DNA of 64,000 bases, from NCBI RefSeq assembly GCF_910591885.1, contig NC_063277.1, forward strand, positions 15,091,164 to 15,155,163, given 5' to 3'. Under the pieces are notes generated by a model. The model searched no databases. It was not told where the DNA came from and saw only the letters and a list, made by a program, of their open reading frames with translations. This document shows, one piece after another, positions 38,339 through 50,445 of this stretch (position 1 is its first letter; each line of letters starts with the position of its first letter). This stretch comes from Bombus terrestris (lineage: Eukaryota > Arthropoda > Insecta > Hymenoptera > Apidae). The translations under genes were made by a program, and so were the position numbers.

Positions 38339-41300
38339 ATGTTTGTATACTTGAGTAAAAAAATAGCAATACCAAACAATTTTCGTCTGAATTGTATAGC
38401 ATGGAACCAAAGGGAAGGTTATATAGCTGTTGGCGGAGAGGATGGTCTTTTGAAAGTACTTAGAGTAGATTCCAATGTAAGTGGTTCTACCAGTGGTGGG
38501 AGGTCTAGAAACTTAACTGCTGCAAGTAATTTAAGTATGAATCAAACTTTAGAAGGTCATAATGGTCATGTGCAAGTAGTTACTTGGAACGAACAACATC
38601 AGAAATTAACTTCAAGTGATCAGAATGGTGTAATTATAGTTTGGATGTTGTACAAGGGCTCTTGGTACGATGAAATGATAAATAACTGCAATAAATCAAT
38701 AGTTAAAGGGATGGCATGGAGTTTAGATGGTTTAAAAATTTGCATAGTTTATGAAGATGGAGCAGTTATTGTAGGTTCAGTTGATGGAAATAGAATCTGG
38801 GGCAAGGAATTAAAAAATACAGCTCTTGCAGCTGTACAATGGTCTCCAGATGGGAAACTATTATTGTTTGGCATAAAAAATGGGGAAGTTCATCTCTTTG
38901 ATAATCAAGGCGTATTTTTAACAAAGTTAAATATGATACCACTTAATGGTGGTCAAGTTCAAACAATAGTTTCATTACAATGGTATGATGGAAGGAATGG
39001 TTATATTGGCATAGATTGTCCAACTTTAGCTGTTTGCTACAGGAATGGTAAAATACAGCTCATGAAAGACACTAATGACGATAATCCAATTGTAATAGAA
39101 ACTGGTATGACAGCGGCATGGTGTTGTTGGAATAGTTATGGGTCTATATTAGCTGTAACTGGGATGTTACCATTATTGGGTAACGGAGAAACAAAGGACA
39201 CTAATGTCATTCAGTTTTATACTCCTTTTGGTAAACATATGAGGACCCTAAAAATACCTGGTAGAGAAGTCACCTGTTGTGCATGGGAAGGAGGATCACT
39301 CAGAGTAGCTCTATCTGTTGATTCTCATATCTATTTTGCAAATATTCGTTTAGATTATAAATGGACTTACTTCAGTAATACAGTTGTGTATACAAATGAG
39401 AAGATTACCAAAGATGGTATTTGCATTATATTTTGGAATACAACGAATAATACATATTGTACTAAAAATGTAAGAGCATTGATCTCCATAGCTTCACATG
39501 GAGATCATTGTGTTTTGGCAATAAAAAATGACCTAGCTCAAGGATCAGAGCAATTTGCACTCTTAGTATGCAATACAATTGCTACTCCAATAGATACTAA
39601 GTTTATAGACTTAGAGCCATTATGGGTGACCATGACAAATAGTGTAATTGTTGCAGCATCCAAGAACAATTTCTTGGTTTGGAGTTATCGCACTCCTCGT
39701 AGTTCCATGTTGCATGCAGGACGAATTAGAAGAGATAAAATTTACCATATTGACGAAACTCCGACCGGGGTGACGGAAGTTATTCAAGATTTAGACAAAG
39801 ACAGATCCTTTGAGGCACCTATTAATACTAAAGCTACTATGGACCCGATTTGTTGTTTGTGCGCAACTGATAAGATTCTATTGATAGGTAGAGAGTCGGG
39901 AATGATTCAAAGATATTCTTTATCTCAGATAACTCTTACTAATAGATATAATACAAATTGTAAGCTTTATAAGATTGCAATCAACTGTGATTCATCTCGG
40001 GCGTCTATTATGGACACGAGTGGCGTTCTAACTATGTTAGATTTGGAGACTGATCTCAAGAAAAATACTTTGAAGGATGGAGAATCAGAGGGCGAAATAA
40101 ATAAGTTCGAAAGAAAGGATGTGTGGGCCATGTGCTGGGCACAAGACAATCCCGCTTTATTAGCAATTATAGAAAAAACCAGAATGTACGTTTTAAGAGA
40201 ATTCGATCCCGAAGAACCGATATCCTGTTCTGGATATATCTGTTCATTTCAAGATTTAGAAATACGTTGCGTTTTATTGGATGATCTCATGCAGAAACCA
40301 GAAGATACAAGAAATGACTTAATAGTGGATTTAGAAGTGAAATCACTGAGGGATACCAGGGAATTATTGACGAAAGTAGGTTTGAAAGAAGCAAACAATT
40401 TCATTCAGGACAATCCACATCCACGATTATGGCGTTTATTAGCAGAATCAGCTTTACAGAAACTAGATTTGGAGACTGCAGAAAATGCAATGGTTCGTTG
40501 CACAGATTACTTAGGTATACAATTTATCAAACGTTTACAGAACGTGCACAACGATCATCTGAAGAAAGCCGAGGTGGCTGCGTTTCTTGGCAACTATGAC
40601 GAAGCTGAAAAATTATATTTAAATATGGACAGAAGGGATCTTGCTATTTCGTTACGTCAAAAATTAGGAGATTATTTTCGGGTGGTACAGCTAATGAAAA
40701 TGGGTATTGGCGGGTCTGATAAGCAAATGGAGTACGCGTACAATAAAATTGGCGAATATTATGCTGAAAGACAGAATTGGGAAGGTGCAAAAGAATATTA
40801 TGGAAAGAGCAGGAATCTGGAGAAACTTATAGAATGCTATTATAAATTAGAAGATTTTGTTCAATTGGCAGGGACAGTGCAACAGTTACCAGATAAAAGT
40901 CCACTTTTGAAAATGGTAGCAAGAATGCTAGGTTCCGTGGGTATGTGTTCTCAAGCAGTAGCAGCATATATAAAATATGGAGATGTGAAACTGGCCGTAG
41001 ATACGTGCGTTCGTTTGAATCACTGGGACCAAGCAGTCGAATTAGCAAAGACTTATAAAATGGCCCAGATAAGCGAATTATTGAACAAGTATGCCAATCA
41101 TCTTCTGTCCAATGGAAAGAGACTACAGGCTATAGAATTATACAAGAAGGCAAATCACAATTTGGAAGCAGCAAAGTTGCTGTTTCAATTAGCAGAAGAG
41201 CAAGCAAAGACTAGGACGAATCCGCTACGCGTAAAGAAAATTTATGTTCTAGCAGCTCTGTTGGTCGAAGATCATATCAATGCCGCGCCAGCTGCTAAGG

Positions 41301-41893
41301 GCGGCCGTAGCAACGTTGTGATGGGTTTAACAGAAAACAACGAAGACACTCGGGTGATAGAGAACGCCTGGAAAGGGGCAGAGGCTTATCATTTTCTCTT
41401 ATTAGCCAATAGGCAGATATATTCAGGGAATTTTGATGCAGCCATGAAAACAGCTCTGAGATTGAGAGAATACGAAGATATCTTGCAACCAGAAGATATT
41501 TACTGCTTGCTTGCTCTATCAAGCGCAGTCAATCACGCTTTTGCAGTCTGTTCCAAGGCGTTCATTAAATTAGAATCTCTAGAGATTATTTCAGAGGCGG
41601 TCAGAGAAGAATATGAGGATTTGGCTGTGGACATCTTCACCAAGCACAGTCCTCAAGATGTTCGTAATTCTAAGGCAGAATGTACAAATTGCGAGAGTCT
41701 GGTACCCGACTGGTGTGTCGCCTGTCCTAACTGTATGACCAGGTTCCCTCCTTGTATTATCTCTGGCAAACCGTTGATGGATCTGAGCAATGCGTGGATC
41801 TGCACCGTTTGCAGACACCACGTGGCTACAGAACGAGATGTAGTTAATATTAATGCTTGCCCTTTGTGCCACAGCACGGTTACATATATGTAA
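38339..41893 (+). CDS. Wdr35: WDR35 / IFT121, intraflagellar transport A subunit (complete, uninterrupted frame)
   Basis: Component of the IFT-A complex, needed for retrograde ciliary transport and for entry of membrane proteins into cilia. A single frame of 1184 codons (human about 1181) starts MFVYLSKKIAIPNNFRLNC, matching the vertebrate start. WD40 units form two propellers over about residues 1-650 (GGEDGLLKVL, SMNQTLEGHNGHVQVVTWNE, YKGSW). An alpha-solenoid of TPR-like units covers about 660-1050 (DNPHPRLWRLLAE, EMDRRDLAI-like NMDRRDLAISLRQKLGD, ALLVEDH). The C-terminus has Cys pairs CTNCE, CVACPNC, CTVCRHH and CPLCHS, a zinc-binding end. No frameshift or stop. The absence of coding introns is notable because vertebrate WDR35 has many. 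Sensory cilia are its likely site of action in an insect. Confidence 0.95.
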   Translation: MFVYLSKKIAIPNNFRLNCIAWNQREGYIAVGGEDGLLKVLRVDSNVSGSTSGGRSRNLTAASNLSMNQTLEGHNGHVQVVTWNEQHQKLTSSDQNGVIIVWMLYKGSWYDEMINNCNKSIVKGMAWSLDGLKICIVYEDGAVIVGSVDGNRIWGKELKNTALAAVQWSPDGKLLLFGIKNGEVHLFDNQGVFLTKLNMIPLNGGQVQTIVSLQWYDGRNGYIGIDCPTLAVCYRNGKIQLMKDTNDDNPIVIETGMTAAWCCWNSYGSILAVTGMLPLLGNGETKDTNVIQFYTPFGKHMRTLKIPGREVTCCAWEGGSLRVALSVDSHIYFANIRLDYKWTYFSNTVVYTNEKITKDGICIIFWNTTNNTYCTKNVRALISIASHGDHCVLAIKNDLAQGSEQFALLVCNTIATPIDTKFIDLEPLWVTMTNSVIVAASKNNFLVWSYRTPRSSMLHAGRIRRDKIYHIDETPTGVTEVIQDLDKDRSFEAPINTKATMDPICCLCATDKILLIGRESGMIQRYSLSQITLTNRYNTNCKLYKIAINCDSSRASIMDTSGVLTMLDLETDLKKNTLKDGESEGEINKFERKDVWAMCWAQDNPALLAIIEKTRMYVLREFDPEEPISCSGYICSFQDLEIRCVLLDDLMQKPEDTRNDLIVDLEVKSLRDTRELLTKVGLKEANNFIQDNPHPRLWRLLAESALQKLDLETAENAMVRCTDYLGIQFIKRLQNVHNDHLKKAEVAAFLGNYDEAEKLYLNMDRRDLAISLRQKLGDYFRVVQLMKMGIGGSDKQMEYAYNKIGEYYAERQNWEGAKEYYGKSRNLEKLIECYYKLEDFVQLAGTVQQLPDKSPLLKMVARMLGSVGMCSQAVAAYIKYGDVKLAVDTCVRLNHWDQAVELAKTYKMAQISELLNKYANHLLSNGKRLQAIELYKKANHNLEAAKLLFQLAEEQAKTRTNPLRVKKIYVLAALLVEDHINAAPAAKGGRSNVVMGLTENNEDTRVIENAWKGAEAYHFLLLANRQIYSGNFDAAMKTALRLREYEDILQPEDIYCLLALSSAVNHAFAVCSKAFIKLESLEIISEAVREEYEDLAVDIFTKHSPQDVRNSKAECTNCESLVPDWCVACPNCMTRFPPCIISGKPLMDLSNAWICTVCRHHVATERDVVNINACPLCHSTVTYM

Positions 41894-42660
41894 TTGATGT
41901 GTTTGAGTATGTATTGGTCATGCATTATCAGACAAATATGTTATGCTTGAGCTATAACAGACATGCCGGCGAGCTTTAAGCTTGCCATTGAAAGAGCATG
42001 TTTCATTTTTATAGTAGTATGCACCAGTTAGAATGTGCACTGCTTAAAAGTATTAATCCGTGTTGCGATTTAGATAATGTGTTGAGTATCTGATTGATTT
42101 ATTGAATCAATAAGATCAATCCGTAATTTTCTGACTATTTAGAATTTATAATTTAGAAACGTGTGATAATGTGATTAGTCAAATTTTCAATGTTACTTAT
42201 CACCGAGTGATTATATGGTTATTTTATTTTTAAAAATATTATTAGGGACACGTGAATTAATAACAATTTTCGTAGTTGAAAAATGAATAATTTCTGATCT
42301 CATTTATAAGTCTGGCGTCATATTCTTGTGTAGTATTTTGTTATCTTTTTCAACTTAAATTATGAAGCTTCTCCGTTTTAAATATCTTTTTATATTCTAC
42401 GTATTTAAGACAGTGTACTTATATAATTTAATTGCATAGTGATAACTTTTAATGCAAATTCCGTCCAGTAACTGAAATATTAATACCGTGCATTATATAT
42501 GTATAAATACATATGCTATATATTTATTAATTTTTATATTATCATAATCGTCTACATTAAACGTATTTTAGACTATTTTATATGTTTTTTTAATGAATAT
42601 TTCCTTAGAGCATGTTTTATTTAAAATTTAACTTATACAACAAAATTCAAAGGAATTACC
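41894..42660. other. WDR35 3' UTR and intergenic DNA
   Basis: AT-rich, no gene seen and no canonical AATAAA that I would assign with confidence; variants such as AATAAG (42108) occur. Confidence 0.5.
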
Positions 42661-43061
42661 GGTCTGCGCATGGCAACTGATTGGCGCGTAACTATCGTGC
42701 CACAAAATTTGAAGTATGTTCTTCCACTCAGATGGCTTCGAGTATCGCGCATGCGTGTATCGTTGTCGGCACGCGTTCTTTCCACGAGTTGGTCAGTGCG
42801 CGTCGAACCAGTAAGGAGGAGGTATTATATCTGTTATCGTCCCTCTTTCACGGATATTTACGGCGTTCCTTTCAAATTTTGTTTCCTCGATTATCGAAAC
42901 CATCGTGGCGCTACCCATTTCGAATTGTCAAACGTGCTTGCCAAGCCGAGTCACGATTACGAAGTCACTTTCCCGCGAATGTACAGGCGTAAGTGTCGTA
43001 TCCCGCGTATTTGTCGCGTCAGTTCGTGAGTGTATCGCGAGTGTCCGCCACGGGAATAATT
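42661..43061 (+). promoter_or_regulatory. Promoter / 5' UTR of the glypican gene
   Basis: Composition changes abruptly here to CpG-rich. Two NRF1/Ewg-like sites are visible: TGCGCATGGC (42664-42673) and CGCGCATGCGTG (42746-42757). A GTAAGT donor-like site near 42990 could end an alternative non-coding exon. The open frames in this block are not recognisable proteins. Confidence 0.5.
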
Positions 43062-43212
43062 ATGAGTGGTATGCTGTCGATGTTATGTGTTATCCTGATC
43101 CTTAGCGTCACGACGACGACGGTACGCGCCGGATTGAAATGTGACGCTGTTAAACCTTACTTCGAATCCCAAGGCTTTCCGGCCACTGACATTCCCAAGG
43201 AGGCGATTTCAT
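43062..43212 (+). CDS. dally: Glypican, dally type: first coding exon (partial gene)
   Basis: Glypicans are GPI-anchored heparan-sulphate proteoglycans that shape Dpp/BMP, Wg/Wnt and Hh gradients at the cell surface. This exon encodes MSGMLSMLCVILILSV..., a hydrophobic signal peptide of about 23 residues ending VRA, then GLKCDAVKPYFESQGFPA, and stops after 50 codons plus one base at a GTAAGT donor (43213). CDAVKxYFES is the first conserved cysteine block of glypicans and is closer to Drosophila Dally (CDAVKSYFES) than to Dally-like (CDEVQSMFEA), from memory. ATG 43062 is chosen because the signal peptide follows directly. Later exons, with the other cysteines and the heparan-sulphate attachment sites, are not in the window, so the assignment rests on about 27 mature residues. 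Confidence 0.72.
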
Positions 43213-43264
43213 GTAAGTTTCTATTCTCATTTTTTACTCTGAAATCGATTGAATTTACGTTTCG

Positions 43265-43720
43265 AACATGTTACATTGTAACTCGTTTCGAGCTAAGAAT
43301 CGTTTGCACAAATGGCGCGAATTGTGGAAAATTTGAAATTTACAACGTGATTTGAGACTCGTAACGGTAATGTCGGATTCCTTGAACGTTATTGGTGAAA
43401 ATTAACAGTGAGGTTTTGATTCAAATTTTCCACCAATTAGAACTAAGAATTTCAACTTCGAGCGTGTTGCGTCGTAACGTGTTCTAATCTAACAATAATT
43501 TGTAAAAATGGCGCGAATTCCGGAAAATTTGTAAATTGTGACGTAATAATAATGTAAGATTAATCCAATGTCATCGGTGGAATTAATAGTGAATTTTTAT
43601 TTTACATTTTTATCAAGAATTTCATTTTGGGGCAGATTACGTTGTAACGCGTTTTAAACTAAAGAAATTTTAGGAACTTTGAAATCGTGACAGCTTAAAT
43701 TTAAACATTCATAATGGTAA
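43265..43720. repeat. Three degenerate tandem repeat units in the glypican intron
   Basis: Three units of roughly 170-200 bases carry the same anchors in order: a (T/C)GTAAC block followed by TCTAA/GCTAA, AATGGCGCGAATT (copies 1 and 2), then GGAAAATTTG and a GTAATGTCGG-like tail. Anchors lie near 43275, 43475 and 43645. Similarity is visible by eye but weak in the third unit. Confidence 0.5.
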
Positions 43721-45477
43721 CGTCAGACCTCTTGAATATTATGGGAGGAAATGGTTAAAGCTAAGATTCGTCTGATTATTTCGAACAGAATCGTGCATTC
43801 AGCAAGTTTTTATATTTCATTTCATACTTTTTTATCGCTTAATTAAATAGTGTCGTATATAACGAAAAGGATAAAAAGTGAATTCTAAATGGAATTTCGA
43901 TTTAGTTTGTGTTAACTTGTTGAAAAGTTTCCCAGAAGAGTGAGAAAGAAGAATATATGATGAACGGATGAAAAATAAACGCGGAGAAAATTAAAGCTCA
44001 GAATTAGAGTGGCCGGGCTCATAATTCACGGCCATTCATGATTTATCCTGCAGAATTTCGTTGAAGTGATTCGCAAAGAGGACACGTTCAACGAAATATT
44101 TATGGCCGATGAATTATGGCCTGTGTTTTCTCGCGAAGGGGCTGCACGTGGAGAAAAAACGAACGGAAGAAAAATTCCGAGAAGTTCTCACGTCTCGAAA
44201 CTGGATACACAAATGTGCCTTAGCTCGCCTCGCCCGTATGTTTGCGTGATTAACTATCGAAGACTTAATGAACGAAATAAGCACTTTATATCGCAGTGCA
44301 TTTGAACAACTGCCGAAACATTTACAAAGTGGAAATAAATTTTTACAATACTGTGGCTAAAAATTTAATGAAAATAATGGTATTGTTAGCAATTTACGGT
44401 GATTACGAAAGGTATTGGCACGTATCCTAATCTTTTTATCGCGTTCTATACGTTTCTTTTCTGATAGCATTAATTTTTTCTAGTCGTATGAAAGTAATAT
44501 TAAATTTTGTAATATTAAAGTTTGATACACTTGGATCTATAATACAGATCGATCAAAAATAGCCCAAAGTCGTTTATGAAATAATGTAGTTGAAAATTTC
44601 ATATTTTATACAGATTATTCGTGTTGGTTCACACCCATATAGGGAGATACCTTGGTTTATCACTCGGCATATACATACATCGTACGAGCACAAAGAACCT
44701 GTCTACTTTATCAGTTAGTGTAACCACAAATACGTTCAGCTTCGAAAGTATATTTACTTGCGCCGAATAGATAATAAAGGATCTTGCGTTCCGTTAGCGT
44801 GATCATACCGCTGACATTCTTTAGAAATGTTACTCTCGAAAATCATAAAATGGATATGTTCTTGTTGAACTTTTAGGTTAAGTTTTTTTACTAGAAAATA
44901 GAAAACATACACAACTCTTGTATAGTGCAAAGGATCGGTTCCTAAATTACTTTCGTTACGGAGATTCGAACAGTGAACATCAGAAAGATAGAAAAAACCG
45001 GTATAGAAAGTATTATAGGGATAACGTTCTAAAACAATCTTCAGCCACAATGATTGTCCATTTAATAACGTATGAATCTAAAATTCGATGTCTTCGTCAA
45101 AGTCGGAATAAAGGTAAGATTAACAAAAAAGAAAACAGTTTCAAAACATATAGCTCGTTTCTCGTGTCACAGATTACTCAATCTGTGTGCACGAGAGCAT
45201 TAGACGCGCATTCCGCTCAATCGCGCAGCCATTTCACCATCCACGAACACTTTTATTTCTGACTTGTTTTTGCATATAAACACAGTCGAGCTTATCGGTG
45301 AGATGAAAGGAGAGCCGTATGGGTTTCGCGGGGCAGATAAAGAACCGTGGAAGAGCGCCAAGTATTAACGGTATACGAAGTAGCGATACGCGAAGAACGA
45401 AATGGCAGAAGAAAAATAATTCGAGGCGTTTCGCGTTTTATCGCGTCGTTCGTGTCGAATGTGCACATTAACGCGTA

Positions 45478-45500
45478 TGCGCATGCGCGACAGGAAGTTA
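45478..45500. promoter_or_regulatory. NRF1/Ewg palindrome next to an ETS-like site
   Basis: TGCGCATGCGC (45478-45488) is a near-perfect NRF1-family palindrome, followed within three bases by CAGGAAGT, an ETS-type core. This pair is common in metazoan core promoters. Here it lies 2.3 kb inside the presumed intron, so it may mark an alternative promoter or an enhancer. Function is inferred. Confidence 0.4.
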
Positions 45501-48500
45501 CAAGAGTTTTGACACGATTTACTTTCTATGGGGAGTATTTACGACCGATGATCGTTGGTTTGATTTTTCTGGGACAATCGCGACCGGAAGTAATGGCGAT
45601 CCGGTGGAAGACAATGGGTGCGATAGGACGCGGTATTAGGGTGCGTTTAAAAGAATAATTAACGGTTTTGTGGCGTTGTTTTTCACGGTTACTTACGTTT
45701 CATAATAATAATTTATTGGGCGGGAATAATTGATTATCGTGTATTAGTTACAATTTAAAATAAATTTATTTAATTTGCTTGTACGTATTTGATATTTCAC
45801 ATCGATCAATTTAAACGTTTGATAATTTATTGAATGAAAGTAGCTACGATCCAGTTGTAGTTTAGAATAGATTTAGCTATAGATAGGATATTTCTTACAA
45901 ACATAATTAGTTATCATTACCAGATCACTATCGTACATAGCTTAAATATTCTCGTATATCCCTATAGATAAATATCTACATACTTCTTTTCGCCATTTAT
46001 ATTTCGTACTATATCGTGTACAGTCCATCCGATGATTTACTAGTTATTCTTTTCAAGCGTCAAAATTTGTCATTCCATTATATTTACATTTTAATTAATA
46101 TTCTTTTACGTTATTCGGTCGAAGACCCTTCGTAAGGGCTGGTATCGATTGCTATCGTTAGATACTTGCCATTTGCCACAAACCTGATCGCGTTACTTCG
46201 TCAAAACTCGAGACCAGCTACGAGAAGTTTCATCAGAAGCTAGAAACCGACTAAACTATGGACGTTGCTTAAACTGTAACGAGCATAATCTCTAATCAAA
46301 GGTGTTAATCGTCCGTCTTTATCTTGCTTTTCGTTCAAGCCGACAAGCCGGTGACATGTCCCAAACTTCAACTGCACCACGAAAACTAATTTAAATCAAT
46401 GAACACTTCCATTTAATCTGTCCCTCGATTTCATCGCGTTAACGCGATCGTAAAAACGCGTTTAACAAGTAGTTAGTAAGTGGGCCGAGGATGCAAGCAT
46501 CCGGGGACCATTACACCCTGGCTCTGAGTTTTTACTTTTACGATCTTCCTCTTTATCTCCTGTTCAAATTTCATTTTTTCCTCTCGTGTGGTCTACCTGC
46601 TGCAATATTCGACGAACAGCTGTCTCAGATCTCTGCTACCTGAATTTTCAGGCTTATTATCTCGACACGGGTACCATTTTAGCTTTTACGAGGCTAGAAG
46701 CCGTCGATTAGCTTTTCTCTACTCGGTGCAATGTCGTATACGTTGATTCTTCGTCTTTAAAAGGTGAGTATTTTTCCGATTGTTGGATCAAACGGGCGGT
46801 AAATACTTTGGTACATTTACTCTCACGTTAGTTACACTTGGCTGAATCTATATACGGATGGCATCATGAAAAGGATACGTCGCGAATTAAATTTCGTAAT
46901 TACGTAGTTGAAGGAACTTGTCGTTCGTTATATACTCGCGTCATTCTCCCTTTGAATGCAGGCGAATTACAAAATGCCTTTGTCCATAATAATATTAATT
47001 ATAAATGTTACCGGATAGAGCTTTGTAATTTGTAATTTCAATGTACAGAGATGATGGCCAGCAGGCTATCGATTGATAAAATATTACGATGATTCAAAAT
47101 TTAACCAGATAAACGAGAAAGACATAGCGTTAATCTGCTTTTTCATAATTACAAAAGAAATATGAAGATTAATGACACGACGGTTCGGTGTGTTTGATTA
47201 CAATGCCAGACGAGTGAAAAGAAGAAAAGAAGAAAATTTGTACTTCCTCAAAGTATGAAAGAAAACACAATCGAATGATACAAGAGACCTTAAAATTTCC
47301 TTGAACGAATTGTCAAAGAACGACCTATCCTATTTCAGCTGGAAATTTTAGACGATTGAAATCAGTCAGTATCTTGATGGTCGAAATGGACTTCGGTAAG
47401 AATTTTGTCATCGGTGGATTAAGGATCAGATCTGTTCACGAAACGACGAGAGAATTAATCGCATCGAGTGCCTCGAGCAACAGTAGGATTTTGGATAATA
47501 CCAAAGCCGGCTCGTACTCTTGTAGAATGCTCCTTCATAGCCTGTTCAACACGCCGGAACATTTGTTAGCGTCTACGGTGATCCTAAGTCCTGACGGAGC
47601 AGCCGGAGAAGCCGGTCGAATGGGATTTCTTGTCGGTCTTACGAACCGCGTCGATTCTATCCGGTGGATCCTTTACACTGTATGTACGACGTACGTGAAT
47701 AATGAAGAGGGAGCAGGAAAGGTTCCCAAGGAATATTTATATTGAAATGTTTTTTGTCCCGGTAATTCCTGTCTAATATTCTAACGCTTTCGCCTCTGCT
47801 CAAACTTCATTCTCCTTTCTCAGCAGCGATATCGTGTTCTTATAAAAAATCTATTTACATCCAGCTTCCTTATCAGGCGTCTATCATATTTCGACGTACA
47901 AATGTAAATAACAGCATCGTATATCACCGTGATACGATATTTTCTTTTTAGGTGTGAAAATAAAACAGCGACGAATATTGATCCGAAATTTGATGAAAAT
48001 AAAAATGCCACGTCCCTAGCTACGAAAATACTTAATTGCTGCACTAACACAACGATATTTAATCAGTCAATTAACACCGAATTAATATCACAAAGAATAA
48101 AAATTACACTTTAGTGAAAGAATCAGTAAATTTGTTCTAAATTGGCAAAGCTACGATAAAATAAAAAGTAGTACGATAACCCAGATACGTCTGTTATACT
48201 TGTTGAAGAACGGTTGCACGTAAGAACACTTCTTATGATAATCCATTTATAATCATCTATTCAACGACAAAATTTATTCCAACTACCCTAACGTGAAAAT
48301 ACAAAGTATCTTGAGCGACCTCCCACGGGTCTTCCGACTCGTTCATTATTCATTCAGTCGAATGTGAGAAAGAAGCGATCGAAGGAACTTTTTATTCTTT
48401 GCTCAACTCGTTCTGGAGAAACGGAGGAACAATAGGACGAAATAGGTCAGGACTAGTCGTAAACGTGGTTGAAACAGGTGTTGTGAACCTATACTAAACG

Positions 48501-50445
48501 CTGTTTCTTTCCCGAGGGTGTCCTCGAGAAGCATAGAATGGAGCTCGATGGTCGAGATCATCGAGAAAGCGAGCATTACGAGAGCTTTCTCAGGCTGTAC
48601 GAAAAGTGGATTCTACCGATGAGTCGGCTGAAAATTTTCTACGATCATCCTTCTTTTTTTTCTTCAACCTGACGAGAATTTTCTTCCTTGAAAGACCTAC
48701 AGGATATAGCGACTTTAGCCGTACTTTGTATGTAGATTGTCCTTTGCGTCGTTGTTCTCGGTTCGAAGCGAGCTAATGCTCTTTCTGCTTAATTATTCGT
48801 GGTTCTTTTGACGGCACTTTATTGTGTTTCTGCCTGTTTATCACGAGGGTAACCTAGATTTTGAAGAAATGGTCGATCGCTCTGCTTCGTGGCTAAATTT
48901 CGTGAAATTTTGATTTCTTTTATTTGGCCGTGGAGACTGCAGGGGATGAACGCGATGGTTCGTGTTTTCTATTTTTTACAGAGGAACAGTTTTAAAATTC
49001 AGTACATTGCCGAAGCACTCCCACGTTATCAAAATTGTTTTCTATTTAGTTATAAAGCGGAACATCTGTTTTTTCACTCCTTTAAAAATGTTTTTAAAAT
49101 ATTGTTCGCGTCGTGATATTAAAATATCGGAGATACTAACTGCTCGTCCTATCAATTATATCTTTGGCTTTGGAATATTTTCGAAAGACTCACACGTCTT
49201 TTGGACCTAACAGGTTGTTCCCATTAACAACTGTTTAAACACAACGAGACATTAAAATCAGAAAATAAAAATATACTTATCGAGCTTTTCTCCTGTGATC
49301 CTCGTGCGAGTACAGCTGTTGCGTTGATTCTTCACTCGGTATCTTTTGCTTATTCTATTCTGAATATCGTATTAGGTCACGTTGAATATCCATCGTATCG
49401 TTCAGATTTGAACAATCATTAATCATCGAAAATTTGATCTTCGACGATAGATTTCGCATTCGGTAGGCAAATAAAATTTGAGCACGGTTTATCTTTCGCT
49501 TTGCCGTGCTTTTCTGCTATCTTCAGTACACTGAAATAAACCGAAAACAAATTCTACGATAAATCATCGTTAAAACTTCTTATTGCCAGCGTTACAGTTT
49601 GCATTCGAAGAAAATTTGATTCGAGTTATCTTTATTGACTTTTTCTGTTGACTTTCTTTCAAATCGAATCTTACCGTCGCCGATCTCGAAGATTAATCGG
49701 CGCTGCCCTCCGAAATCTGTTATCGTTTACTGTTTCCTGTTTGGAAAGCCAAGAATATTTAGATCAGACTATAGATACATCGCAATTGCGAACAATTTTC
49801 GAAAATTTTCTGTTCCAATTATTTTTAATCGCGCGTTACATACAAATTTTGTAGAATGCTTGGATAAAAGTGGAACAAGTTCTAGGAGAAAGAATTTCAA
49901 CAGGTATCGATTAGGACACTTCCTCGATTACTTACAATGTAAAACGCGACGGTAGTCAGATTGTCAACTCAACTTGTTCGCGTACGTAAAGTGAAATTGA
50001 TACTAGACGCTATTACACTGTCCGAGCAATTGATTTATGGATCATGTTATACTGGATCGAGCCTGATAAACGATATGTTCCTTCATTAGAGGCGCAGGAA
50101 CCGGCTACATTAATTGTTGTGCCTTTTAAGGACCAGGTAAGACAGCCACCTTCTACGATTCTTCTCTTCATATTTTCTTCTATCTCTTGATTGATCATCG
50201 ATCGTTACGCGTATTGAATATCGTCGAGCCACGATAGTTTCTTCTATCTTAATTGCAGTACGTTTCAATAAAGCGTATTTGCATTCCGATTACGTTGTTA
50301 CTTGCTTCGAGAGTTCTAAATCGAGATAACCTTCCCCGTGTTTCTTAATTTATGAACGCAGATAAACAACGCTGTGCATATTTGCAAACGTTGTTCGTTA
50401 AAAGCGATTAATCTCCATTTGCTATATTTTGTAGGATTTTCGTTG

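Noticed and set aside
41591..41925. Minus-strand frames under the 3' end of WDR35
   Set aside because: Shadows of the conserved cysteine-rich WDR35 C-terminus on the other strand.
47356..47745. 129-codon plus-strand frame in the glypican intron
   Set aside because: No recognisable motif, repeat or membrane segment and no splice context; length is within chance for this G+C.
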